A program made the position numbers and the translations under genes. Shown piece by piece: positions 39,039 to 49,814 of a stretch of 64,000 bases of DNA. This DNA comes from Guyanagaster necrorhizus (lineage: Eukaryota > Basidiomycota > Agaricomycetes > Agaricales > Physalacriaceae), in assembly GCF_019112545.1 (NCBI RefSeq), contig NW_025064891.1, positions 1,326,269-1,390,268 on the forward strand. The letters are read 5' to 3'. The notes beneath the pieces were generated by a model. That model saw only the letters and a program-made list of their open reading frames with translations. It ran no database searches and was not told the origin of the DNA. Position 1 is the stretch's first letter. The number at the start of each line of letters is the position of its first letter.

Positions 39039-40984
39039 ATGTCTTTTGCTGGTCCGAGCAATTTGCCTGAGGCTATCGGCTCTTCGGCTTTCTTTCCTCG
39101 TTTACTGTCTAACGTTCGGGAGGCCACATCTGCCGCTGGTTTACCTCTGGACACTGTCATTTTGCAATCTATTCTTCTCTGTTTCATCTCGGGGGATAAA
39201 CACCTTATCCTTCGTACTTCTGAAGAAGACATACCCTATGTCCAGAGAATTGCTGTAACGGTGAGCACTTGTTTATTTCACACCCACGTCCCTTCCTGCG
39301 GGGTGGTCGGAACAGTAGTGAGCAGCCGTCCATCGCCTCGTGTTGGTCAAATACGCTCTATGCTTCTTAATTTCATTCAGCTGCCATCAATGATACTTGG
39401 TATCCATGACCATCCCTTTGCTTCTTTTGACCGTGAATTACGGAACACAATATTGGTACTCACCAACCCCCTGCTACGCATTGTTATTAGATACTCTCCT
39501 CCCTTTTCGGTATTATGACCCACAAACTACGTATACGTAAACCAGATGCCGAGCCCCGACATCCCGCCTTTCGGCAAACAATCGCGAGCCCGTTTCTCCG
39601 GTCGTTATTCCTACCAGGCACTCCATCTTCCAGTTCGACCCTGAGTTCTATAGACGATCCCAGCACCACTGGAGTATCAGCCAGCAAAACAGAGAAACGT
39701 CGTTCAGGCTCGCGGAGCACTACAAAACGTAAATCCAAACACTACTCCCGCTCTTCCTCCTTCGCGAATGACTTGGTTAACGCTCAGTCATTGTCACCAA
39801 ACACCCTTCACTCTGATCCATTTGAAGACAAGCCTCGTTCTCTTTCTTCCACCATCAGTGGCAAAGAAACTACAGCAGCATCAAACCCTTTCGCTTCCGG
39901 TCACTCTCCAACCTCACCCCATTCTCCCACATTTCTCCATTCGTACCTGGATTCAGCTTTCCAGGAATCAAGAGACTTGAAGTTCGCACAAATTCCCAAT
40001 GCTGTTGTGCTCTCGGGATTGGAGAACGCTAGTCTCCCTTCCCAAAAAGCACTGGTAAAAGTCTTGGCCGAGAAGCGCGTGGTGCTTGATTCCCAGGAAC
40101 TCGAAGTGGTGCGTTCTTCGACCCATGGGAGAGAAAAGACGCAGCCAATGGGCTCGGGTTCCTTATATGATGATCTTGAGGATGAAAAGATGGACGGTGT
40201 ATGGAACCTTCCGGATGGATTCATGCTAATCTACGTGTGTCCTATGAATACCAGAGAACGGCCCGCGATTCATAAGACTCTGGTAAGCAAGGCCCGTCCT
40301 ATTTTTTCGTACTTCTTATCTCACGACTGTAAATAGTTAGACCGCTTCTCTATGAGTGCAACAGTCAGATTGGCAGCTGACGTTCGCGCACTTTGCAAGC
40401 ACCCCTACATCGCTCCTGTATTCACTTCCACGCCAATACCCCAGACCCTCATCCACGATCTACGTGCATTTTATCATCAAACCCACTTCCCTGCGCAACT
40501 CAGATTATACCTCTCTGACTTATTCACTGCCACAAGACACCACCATGAGCTGGATGGGATGTGGTTGACGGCGCGCTCTATGCAGGACGCTGAAGATCTT
40601 GCTCGGGCGAGTCGTGTGCTGGGATGTGATCCCACAGGTATGGAACTCATTCGTGAGGCTGCTGCCATGGGGGAAACTTCTACGCATCCTGATGAGGACG
40701 AAGACGAAGACAAATTCTTTGATGTGATGGATGAGGTATCCTGGGGCGCTGCCATGGATATGGACGGCCCGAAAATTACAGACGAACCCGTTCCTGTGCT
40801 CGATGTGTCTGAAGCTGACATCGCGAGGATTACGCCCCGGGTGATGACCCATAGGTTGCGGGTGGGAGATGTGGATGATGATATATTCTATGGAGTCATG
40901 TCCGGAGCGGCGTCTATGTCTGTAAATAACGACGAGAGGCCGACTGTCAAGAGCATACTGATACAGATACTAGCAGAGGTTTAA
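39039..40984 (+). CDS. Mg-chelatase (ChlI)/AAA-like protein without visible P-loop
   Basis: Two main introns are removed: donor after RIAVT near 39258 with acceptor near 39490, and donor after IHKTL near 40280 with acceptor near 40335. The middle part resembles an AAA+ sensor/Walker B segment: AVVLSGLENASLPSQKALVK then VLAEKRVVLDSQE, and LPDGFMLIYVCPMNTRERPA, then a lid-like region after LLDRFSMSATVRL. This is like ChlI/MCM-type ATPases annotated as magnesium chelatase in fungi. I see no GxxxxGK[ST] P-loop; a Ser-rich segment (about 39620-39930) occupies the middle of the protein. The C-terminal half is helical and acidic (HPDEDEDEDKFFDVMDE). Fungi make no chlorophyll, so the role is unknown. 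The start MSFAGPSNLPEAIG is the first ATG in frame. Confidence 0.65.
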
Positions 40985-41364
40985 TTTAGATGTGGGATTT
41001 TTCGCTGCAAAGTCATGTGATCCTAAGTTTAGATGGATGTACATACGTACTGTCCGAGAGGCGTAGGCAGGCGTCTTGGTGAATTTTCCTTCGGTCATTG
41101 TCAAGGTTGTCAAAGGTAAGACAAGTATGTTCCAGTCGCCTGTAGATTGAATGTCTTCTCATTTGGCCCTTCACTTTAATTAGATAAAAAAAAAATCTCT
41201 ATTCCGTTACACCAGAGCAGGATACTTATTTCTCGTAACTTGAAGAAATTTATTCAGGCTGTCTGTCGTGTCGGTCCATCTCTCGTCTTTATCTCCGCAC
41301 GTTGGAGATGGTATAAAAGACACAACAAGTTGAGGAAAGATTCTCATCTCGCAGCTTCACAATA
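40985..41364. other. Intergenic region, hydrophobin B promoter
   Basis: Contains an A-run near 41187 and a TATA box (41312-41318). The last 55 bp before the ATG are almost identical to those before hydrophobin C at 44636. Confidence 0.6.
41312..41318 (+). promoter_or_regulatory. TATA box of hydrophobin copy B
   Basis: TATAAAA about 50 bp upstream of the ATG, inside a segment shared with copy C (ggtataaaagacacaacaag). Confidence 0.75.
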
Positions 41365-41886
41365 ATGTTCGCTCGCATATCAGCCTTCTCTCTCGCTATT
41401 TTAGCTCTGCCTCTCCTCGTGGCTAGCAGTGCCGTCCCAAGGCAAGAGACCAACACGAACGTTACCGGCGGGATGTGCAACACCGGTTCAGCCCAGTGCT
41501 GCAAGTCTGTTCAGGACGTGAGTTTTTCTTTATCCTCGACACCGAGGGATCGATACTCACGATAGTATATCATAGCCCAAGTCAGAGGCCTCCCAGAACG
41601 CCCTTGGTCTTTTGGGAATTCTCGTTGGTGATGTCACCGCCAACGTGTAAATTCTCCTTTTGTTTCGTGGAAATTTTATTAAATTCCTTCAATAGTGGTC
41701 TCACCTGTGACCCCATCACGGTGGTTGGTCTCGGCACCACCTCGTGCTCTAACCAACCTGTGTGCTGCGAGAACAACAGCTTCGTGAGCGCTATCATCTT
41801 CGGAGAATGGGGATGTAGACTGACCTTTTACTTTGAAGAACGGCGTTGTTGCTCTAGGCTGCACTCCCATCAACGTGGTTGTTTAG
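41365..41886 (+). CDS. Class I hydrophobin (copy B)
   Basis: Secreted surface-active protein with signal peptide [19 protein letters not shown] and the eight-Cys class I spacing. Four exons with the same intron positions as copy A. Exon 1 and intron 1 are essentially identical to copy C. Exon 2 differs from both other copies (GLLGILVGDVTANV instead of [14 protein letters not shown]). The C terminus is NVVV rather than NVAA, and the TAG is at 41884-41886. The 3' flank is unlike those of copies A and C. It is the most diverged of the three similar copies at its 3' end while being nearly identical to C at its 5' end. Confidence 0.96.
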
Positions 41887-42356
41887 ATATTACCTACCAT
41901 GTAGCGTTTTCTCTTTTTTTACAGTTGTGATAATCATTATTATACGTGAAAGAAAAAAGACGGAAACGAAAACTCGAGCGGTCTTGGGACAAACTTTCCG
42001 ATAAGGACAGCCATCACCTTGATTACATCTTATCATGATATTGAAAATCAGTGATGCAGATATATCTTACAATTTCTGGCAGTGTACATAGTCGAATGTC
42101 GGCTCCGATCTTCGTACGACAACGATACCAACAGAGTTGTTTCAAAAGGAAATAGCGATGAATTGATATTCCTCTTTTTCAACTTGTACTAGGCGTAGTA
42201 GCAAAATTTGGCCTGGTACTAACTTAGTATGTCCGCTTTCTCACTAACAACTTTACCCTGGTACGAAGGCGCTCCGTTGCAAAGATTACCGGTTTTTGAG
42301 ATAACTACAGGAGACCACTACCTTCGGATATTGTCACGATCGACCCCTTTTCGTTT
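41887..42356. other. Intergenic region
   Basis: Follows hydrophobin B and precedes the 3' end of the kinase pseudogene. No feature recognised. Confidence 0.5.
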
Positions 42357-44168
42357 TCACATTTTCACAGAACCCCCCGACGCCCCATCAACAACCACCA
42401 TGGGTAACACGCCTCTATTGTCCTTTTCCACTCCCCTGTTGTGCGACTCTCGTGGAAGATAAATGCCGGCGTAATGCTCTTGAGCTGCCTGGTCAGTCTC
42501 GCGAATGATGGTTTGCAGTGTTTCGTATACTTCCGCCATGAGTGGGCGTTGAGTAGGAATCTCCTGACTCATTTCCTTGAATAGAATGAGGAGACGAAGG
42601 GCCGTACTGGCGGCTTTCGTTTTGACGGTCTACAAAGGTCAAGGTCAGGAAGCAACTTGGAATATCATAGAAAATTTTCAAAACTTGGTCTGTATCTCTT
42701 AACACTAGAAGCTATCGTGCTATTAGGTTACATGGGTAATTTCTTTTTTTTTAGCAGAACGTGTCTCACCATGCGATGTAGCTGGAAAGTTATGTTCAAA
42801 CAAGCCAGACATCGGTCAACAACAAAGGATCACCTACCTCCGCTTCATCATCCCACAGCTTAAGTTCGACTATATGCTAAGGGACGTTGAGTAGTAGGAA
42901 GTCCGTTACCTGACAAATTATTCATGCCTTCTTCGAAAATTGAAGGAGATGCTCTCCAAGGTACCTTTGAAAGACGCCACCAAGGGACCACACGTCAGCT
43001 CGGAATGGGCAGTATGGCTCCGCATTTCCCATTTCGGGCGGGACACGTCGTGTAAAATATTCCTTTTTGCTGCCCCAGCATGCATTTGGAAGCCCTGTTA
43101 TTGTCCGTTCGGATGGCTTGGAATCCTCGAAGAAGACTGCAGCGTGCTCAAAACCGTTGATATAATAGCGGACCGGAAAATGGACTGAGAGGTACTGCTT
43201 GCTTCTAAAAGCGGAAGTCCTTGGGGAATTGATGCCCCCAGCAAAGTTAACAAGGATGTTGTCATAAGAGACGTCCTAAAATATTCATGCTGGTACTCAT
43301 GCGAAGATAGAAACAAGATACTAGTACGAACCAGATGAGCAACAAGTCTCTTATGGCAGAAAGCCAAGCCCTATATAGATGTTATGAGTGTTCGTCGTAT
43401 AACAGGATGCTTCATGACACACCTCAGAAACCTGAAGAACGAAATCAAGAATCTCTCCCAGAGAACCACGGAAGCCCGTAGGCCGACCACATCATAGGAA
43501 ATACAACGAATGTGAGTCCTTCGTACTTGAGTTCCTGCAAGACGGGAAGGGCATGGTTTCTTCCTCGAAATAAGTCTTCACCCATAGAGACGCTTAAGAG
43601 CTAGGTGGTGCTCGATACCAGACACATCTCCGTCAATAGATATAAGACGTATAATAACGTCCTGATTCCAGCGAGTGCGGGCTGGGCAATGCATGGTTTA
43701 CTGAACGGAATCAGTCTATGTAAAGATACGACGGAATTTCGGCACACCTCTAATCCGTAGAATCTTGTCGGTTGACCCGGATAGTCAGAAAGATATGTAT
43801 AGTCATGAAGACGGGGATTATCGTTTGGTGGTGAAAGCTCGCACTCATTAACGGGAATCCACAAATCAAGACCGCGTTCATGAAAGAATTGAATGAGAAC
43901 AGGAAGTTTCCATATATCGTAATAGGGAACGTCGTCATCAGTAATTACAAACTTCTTTCTCCATTCCCCAAGGGTATGGGGAAGGTCCGTCGGAGGGGCT
44001 GGAGGCTCGGGGGGGACAAAAGGAACACCTCTGGCAGGCTGGAAGATCCCATACCTGGTTGACAAGTACAGCGCGATAGACACGCCAATACCGGAAAAGT
44101 GAGCACAAAGACGAGCAACGGCGCAAGGCGAGATTACCTAAAGCCACTGTAGAATAGAACCTGAACAT
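42357..44168 (-). pseudogene. Protein-kinase-like gene, broken
   Basis: Remnants of a basidiomycete protein-kinase-fold gene, in order. N-terminal: LGEWRKKFVITDDDVPYY and GLDLWIPVNECELSPPND (44083-43745). Next: HHLALKRL and EDLFRGRNHALPVLQEL with FVVFPMM (43650-43500). Catalytic loop: HKRLVAHLDVSYDNIL (43360-43250, split by an intron). Activation segment: FPVRYYINGFEHAAVFFED to VPPEMGNAEPYCPFRADVW (43180-42990). C-lobe tail: MSQEIPTQRPLMAEVYETL (42572-42510). Frame is lost between KRL and EDLFRG near 43590 and again near 43470 (YGL to SLGEILDFVLQ), each within a few bases and without splice sites. The phase is also off at the intron near 43745. The DFG-equivalent Asp is replaced by Gly (NGFEHA, 43147-43155). 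It lies between two near-identical hydrophobin genes. Boundaries are approximate; sequencing error is an alternative for single breaks. Confidence 0.72.
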
Positions 44169-44582
44169 GCTAGTATTGCTGACGCAACTACGCTTGCATG
44201 TGGTACTGATCGCCCGAATGTCGACTAAATGCCGAAATTCTAACGGCTCGATCCCTGGTCGACTTCAATCGGAAAGACGGAGTCAATTTACGACGTCGCT
44301 CAAGGCTTGCACATTCCACGGATAAAAATCTTGGAAAAACAGCCACAGTCTTGCCTAAATCTCTCTCAATTTTCGCCTTCACATTTTATTCACGTTTGCA
44401 CTGACAGTGACACGGATCGATCCTGCAACGATCACGAAAACTTATCTCCACCAAGTACGAGAGCAATCATGGAAGTCTTATTCTCTCGTAATTTCCTGCA
44501 TCTCGTTAATTCAATCAGGCAGCCTGTCGCGTAGCCGACAATTTTAGAAGCGAAATTCATTATGTCCACACGATAGAAATGG

Positions 44583-44589
44583 TATAAAA
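44583..44589 (+). promoter_or_regulatory. TATA box of hydrophobin copy C
   Basis: TATAAAA in the same context and distance as in copy B, about 50 bp before the ATG at 44636. Confidence 0.75.
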
Positions 44590-44635
44590 GACACAACAAG
44601 TCGAGGAAAGATTCTCAACTCGTAGCTTCACGATA

Positions 44636-45157
44636 ATGTTCGCTCGCATCTCAGCCTTCTCTCTCGCTATTTTAGCTCTGCCTCTCCTCGTGGCTAGCAG
44701 TGCCGTCCCAAGGCAAGAGACCAACACGAACGTTACCGGCGGGATGTGCAACACCGGTTCAGCCCAGTGCTGCAAGTCTGTTCAGGACGTGAGTTTTTCT
44801 TTATCCTCGACACCGAGGGATCGATACTCACGATAGTATATCATAGCCCAAGTCAGAGGCCTCCCAGAACGCCCTTGGTCTTGTGGGAGTTCCTATTGGT
44901 GATATCACTGCTAATGTGTAAGTTTTACTTTGGTTTCGTGGAAATTTTATTAAATTGCCTCGACAGTGGTCTCACCTGCGACCCCATCACGGTAATTGGT
45001 CTCGGCACCACCTCATGCTCTAACCAACCTGTGTGCTGCGAGAACAACAGCTTCGTGAGCGCTATCATCTTCGGAGAATGGGGATGTAGACTGACCTTTC
45101 ACTTTGAAGAACGGCGTTGTTGCTCTGGGCTGCACTCCCATCAATGTGGCAGCCTAA
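44636..45157 (+). CDS. Class I hydrophobin (copy C)
   Basis: Secreted class I hydrophobin with the same signal peptide as copy B and the same four-exon structure; TAA at 45155-45157. The sequence is a patchwork. Promoter, exon 1, intron 1 and the start of exon 2 follow copy B. The rest of exon 2, intron 2 and the start of exon 3 follow copy A ([22 protein letters not shown]). Late exon 3 and intron 3 follow copy B again, and the end with the 3' flank (atttgtttttgagttgtttc) follows copy A. This suggests gene conversion or recombination within the family. The protein should be functional: all eight Cys are present. Confidence 0.96.
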
Positions 45158-45395
45158 ATATGGACTGCATGATTTGTTTTTGAGTTGTTTCTAATTAACA
45201 TTGATATTTTGGTGATTTTCATGAGATTCTGGCTATATTTCGTAAGACTGCTTCGACCGTACAGATATGTATAAACAACTGATATCTCCAAATAGAGGAA
45301 ATGCCGGCTAAGTCCTGCGTTTTTCACAAGGGTTGCAAATCCCCAACGCTATGACCGTTATGAACTAAGACCATAGCCAAAAGAGAACGCAAATA

Positions 45396-47201
45396 TCAAA
45401 AAGATTGTATCCGTAACACCTGCCTTATCAGATTGGGCATCTTATCCAAAACATGAGCTGAATCGTCAATGACCCAGTCAAGAAATGCAACGAGTACAAC
45501 CTCTTTGCCCACCTGTCCAAGTGCATTACTGGTGTCGTAGGCCAGTCGCACATCTAACCTGTCTAGTATGAACTGATCCAGCTCTTGAAATACCAGCGAT
45601 GAAACCTCCTCCGACAGAGAGGACCTCATGGTAATAGAACCTCCTACAGCTTTGTATACATCCCCACCAAAATGAGTCTGACATTTCTGTATGACAGCAG
45701 AGAGACTGAAGATGTACTCCAGCATGAAAGGACAAATCTTGCGCAGGGAAGGGTCTTTCGCCAGTCGGAAGATGGATAAGGCGCGGTCATAGTGAGAGGG
45801 AAAGGGTTCCTTGAAAAGCAGGATCTTCATGAGAGCCACATAGAGCTCAGCATCGACTAGATCAGACTCCGACGGTGCCTGCACTATAGCCTGAGTCGGG
45901 ATGACCGATAAATGTCGCATTAATGATATGAACTTTTGTCGATCATATTTATTCGTCTGGTCGTAAGAGAATGCGCGAATGGTTCTCAGCATACGTTCTT
46001 TTCCCAGAAACGTGATGGCGCCGTCAGGGTGAACATTCTTCAGAACAACAGCGTTGAAAGTGTCGGTTTGAGCGAGGGTCAGCTTGGTTATGGTGAATGT
46101 GAAGAGATCGTCAGGTGATCGGAGGAGGTTCAGATTGATCGACGATAGATCAGTGCCCTCGGGAAATCGGAATCCGGCACCCCCATTGACGAGCTTTGAT
46201 ACAGGTCGCTCCTGGGGAATCTTAAGTAGGTCGCTGTTCACTGGCCCCAACGTTTCGAACATGGGTAGCATGTTGGACCGTAAGACAACTGCAATACGAG
46301 GGCTGACGACAAAGACACGGTGGATGTGATCACCTGACGCCGCTAGTCCCTCCCACAGTCCAAAAACATCGTTGCTCAGAATAAATTCTGATGTCTCATG
46401 AGCTTCCCATATACAAAGAAAACTCATATCAGCCTGGAGGTGGTACGCAAGGGCCGGGTAATGTTCCATGTTGGGATCAATGTTGGTCAACATCTCTAAT
46501 TGAACCCTTCCCATTCCATGTTCATCATATATCGCCTTGGCATCGTCGAGGATCTGCGAATGAGGAGTATCCAAGTAGTAGCGGAGGACACTCAGCCACA
46601 CATCTGTGTGAGTTCGACATTGATGGTTGGCTTTATAGCGCTCCAGCCATTGCCGAATTGTGGGGCCTCCACGAGGATGATCTGCATCGAAGTATGACCC
46701 TCCCTGGTTGCGGTAATGCATCACAAACATGAATTTCCGTAGCCGTTCAACATCACGACGTTTAAGAGTGGCATTGCCACTAGCGAGGTTGGAGTGGAGA
46801 TCGTTAATGACCACTGAGGCATCTTGCTCTAAGAAAGAAAGCTTTTCCTCCAGCTCATTGGCGTTGCTAGGGTTACTGGCGTCTTTGTAGAGGTTCTTGA
46901 GTCCGTAAATGGACCCGATGGAACGAACGTCGAGGCTCCCTGAGGCCAAGTCATAGTAAAGGACGTGGTCAGGATCAACATGGGTACGACGCCACTCTTT
47001 TTGGCGCTCCGTCCTGGTCCTGTAAAAATTGGTTAAAAATCGACTCGGCGAGGCACAAGTGCTTCCTTACTTGCGGGGACCAACTTGAAAATTCCGCAAT
47101 ATGAATCTCGGGATGGCATGGTGGAACTGGTCATCTCGCCTGCGCACTGGAGGTGCCCTACCGGACGATGCGGCTGGCTTATGCTTAGCTCGACGAGGCA
47201 T
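45396..47201 (-). CDS. DUF4238 domain protein
   Basis: Two exons. Exon 1 starts at 47201 (MPRRAKHKPAASSG) and carries the family's opening motif QFHHAIPRFILRNFQVGPRK. Removing an intron of about 50 nt near 47020-47070 joins it to TRTERQKEWRRTHVDPDHVL and YYDLASGSLDV. The large exon 2 runs to the stop at 45396. Blocks such as SIYGLKNLYKDASNP, ERLRKFMFVMHYR and HLQADMSFLCIWEAHETSEF fit the DUF4238 family, which is expanded in basidiomycetes and also found in bacteria; its function is unknown. An ATG 63 nt upstream (47264) would add a hydrophobic leader (MRETILPLPVILAFTLLLPT), so a membrane or secreted form cannot be excluded. No lesions seen. Confidence 0.82.
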
Positions 47202-48432
47202 CAGTGTTGGAAGTAACAAAGTAAAGGCCAGAATCACGGGAAGTGGTAAAATAGTCTCACGCATACGCCTCGTTTTGATTGCTGGGATCGTAGCGCTTAG
47301 ATTCCGTTGAGATGCGCAACCTTGCAGGATCGGAATGCCAGATAGGTTACTGATATATTTAAAGGCGTTTAGTCATATTCAGGTTCCAAAAGATGTTCGC
47401 AAATGTCGTCCACAGTGACCATAGACTGATGAAAAACGTAGGCAGTAAGAGGCAGTAGGCCGGGTTCAACGGGGCTGCGTGATGGGAAGGCTGAGCAGTT
47501 ACATAAAGTTGCAGTTTCGAAGCGTGTTGACCAAATAAAGCCGGAAGTTAAAACAAGTTGCAAAGGGTGTGTTGGAAATCCTCGGTGGTGCGCAGGGTAG
47601 ACTCCAGGCTGGTAAGGCCAGAAGGTATGAACTTCTTATTCTACAGCTCCTACAGAGCTTGTATTTATACTCTCCAGACTTATATCTAGAATTTACTACA
47701 ACTTTCTCTTTCTCTCGAGCTCACTCATCAACTCTCGGCATGATGCCGGATTGCCCTTTCTAGAACTTTCCAGCAAAATCCCAACAGGGCGACTCACAGA
47801 GCTGCAAACACAGGGATGTTCTATAACATATAAAGGCTCAAATGTAGTCACGGATGACATTGGCAGACGCAGAAATAGAAGCCGCGCACAGACAAGAAAA
47901 AGTGGAGCATTCTCCACGTGGTCGGAATTTTCGGGCCGGAAATTTATGGGTCTTTACCTCTCTTTATCAGTCACAACTCACTAGCACTGTACCAGCAAGC
48001 GACATGCAAAATTCATTCTCAAGCTACGACAATGAGCGTTCTGTTCTGTGAGTATTGAGATATCAGAACTGCTATCTATACCCGGTACCTTGCACTAAAT
48101 ATTTCGCATAAATAATTGGACACAACTCCACACGAATGAAGGGACCAAGGCACATACACGTTTTTCATAGTTGGTATGCTTGAGTCAAATACTGACAGTG
48201 TATATACTCATAAGTGTTTTGGGGTGAAGTATCATCGCTCTTAGTAGGTATCTAACTTATTTCTCACTGTTCCCACTTCGACTCTGACCGTAGTTGGTGT
48301 ATTCAAGGCATCTCTGCGGGTATCGTTGGATCTTGAAAGGCTCTGATATTAGGATCCTTTCCTATATATTTCGGAAATCAAGGTGGGACTAGTTCGAATC
48401 ATTGTCCTCTTCCCTATCTCATACGTATCAAG
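47202..48432. other. Intergenic region
   Basis: About 1.2 kb between the divergent DUF4238 and F-box genes. ORFs are short and overlap on both strands. No RNA gene or transposon signature was recognised. Confidence 0.5.
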
Positions 48433-49770
48433 ATGGCAGAGTCCCTTCCTCAAGAACTCGTCGACGCAATAATCGACGAAGTTCACGACTTCAACGATCT
48501 CAAGGCGTGCTCTCTCATATCTCACGCTTTCTCCTCGCGTACCCGTGCCATTCTCTTCCGTGAGGTCAGGCTGAGCGGCCGATCGCAACTCGGTGCATTC
48601 CAAAGGTTTTTTGAACTATGCATAATATCTCCACATATTCCTTCTTTCGTGCAGACTCTCTGCATCCACGGGTATCATCGAGGTCCCACCCTCCTTCGTC
48701 CTACACCCGATACCGTTAACGCTATCCTGCAATTCATGCAGTCTCAAAATCATCAAATTTTACGACGTCACCATCAGCGATTTGTGCGATGGATCCCTGG
48801 CACGGCTCTCATCCCACCCTTTCCGGGAGATACATCTTTATGACGTCTTCTTTCACGAGAACGGGTTCGACCAGATGTGCGCCGTCTTACAAGGATCTCC
48901 AGACTTGGAACGGCCATTTGTACATCATACTGGTGCGATGAGAGTATCGATGTTTAATGGTGACGAAACCAGCCAGCCAAGACTGGACCACACGCACCTT
49001 ACGCGTCGTGGACCTCGTATCCGAGACCTGAGCATCGTGAGCAGGTATTCATACAGGTGTCCCGCCTTCATCGAAGCGATCCTGGATACGAAACCATGCC
49101 CCGTGTCTATAGAAAAGCTGCGACGGTTTGCGTTCAGTCTTAGCAAGACCATCGACTTCCAGCATCTCGCCAAAATGCTCAGACTGACATCGGCCACCCT
49201 TCGGGTTCTCTCGCTGACATTCAACTGTCGTGAGTATTTGTATGTATCTCTTTATCTTATATTCTTACCAGAATTATGGCAGCAAGCGCTTGGCATTCTC
49301 TCCCTTTGAGTGGGCTTCCTATCGTCAGAATTGGGCATTTGCGAAAGGTTGCTTTCATGGTTACATCTGGGCGCGATGGAGTTCATTACTTACAATGGTG
49401 GATCCAAAGCCTAGGGAGAGTAATACAGTCCGATCAAACTCCCGCTTTACGGGTCATGGACATCGAATTGGGTCCTTCATTGTTGCGGAACCCAGCATCG
49501 CAGCCAGCGTGGGGCGAGTTCGACCAGATCCTCTCAAGCGCCCCATTTGACGAAGGGTTCCGAATGCTGACTATAAAAGTTCAGAAGAGATCGCCCGAAG
49601 ACGTGCGGGAAGAAAATACGCTGCCTCTGTTTCCGGGGACCCCAGGAGCGAGGTCCTGGGAAAACACCGAAGTTAGGGCCAGGAAACTTAAAGCTCAGTT
49701 CCCTCGGCTTGAAGGGAAGAGTAGACTTTCTGTCAAAGTCATAAAGTGCGTGATATGCTCTTCCTTTTGA
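48433..49770 (+). pseudogene. F-box-like/LRR-type protein gene with a frameshift
   Basis: The first 100 codons encode a basidiomycete F-box-like domain (MAESLPQELVDAIIDEVHDF, then LKACSLISHAFSSRTRAILF). Such proteins usually recruit substrates to SCF ubiquitin ligases. Near 48737 the good frame changes: LLRPTPDTVNAILQFM reads in frame 1, while SLKIIKFYDVTISDLCDGSL and everything after reads in frame 2. No splice sites lie between them, and one surplus base explains it. The frame continues through HPFREIHLYDVFFHENGF to TFNC, then a normal intron (49229-49281), then SAWHSLPLSGLPIVRIGHLR to a stop at 49770; an alternative last intron would end at 49814. Apart from the one indel the sequence looks well preserved, so recent inactivation or a base-call error are both possible. 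Confidence 0.7.
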
Positions 49771-49814
49771 CCAATCATAAAAACTCACTGCGGGTTGTGT
49801 TGTGCAGGCTTTAA

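Noticed and set aside
41289..41504. Antisense ORFs shared by all three hydrophobin copies (also 44560-44775 and 11090-11449)
   Set aside because: They are conserved only because the hydrophobin exon 1 on the other strand is conserved.
48380..48400. tRNA B-box-like ttcgaatc near 48390
   Set aside because: No A box, acceptor stem or anticodon stem can be formed around it.
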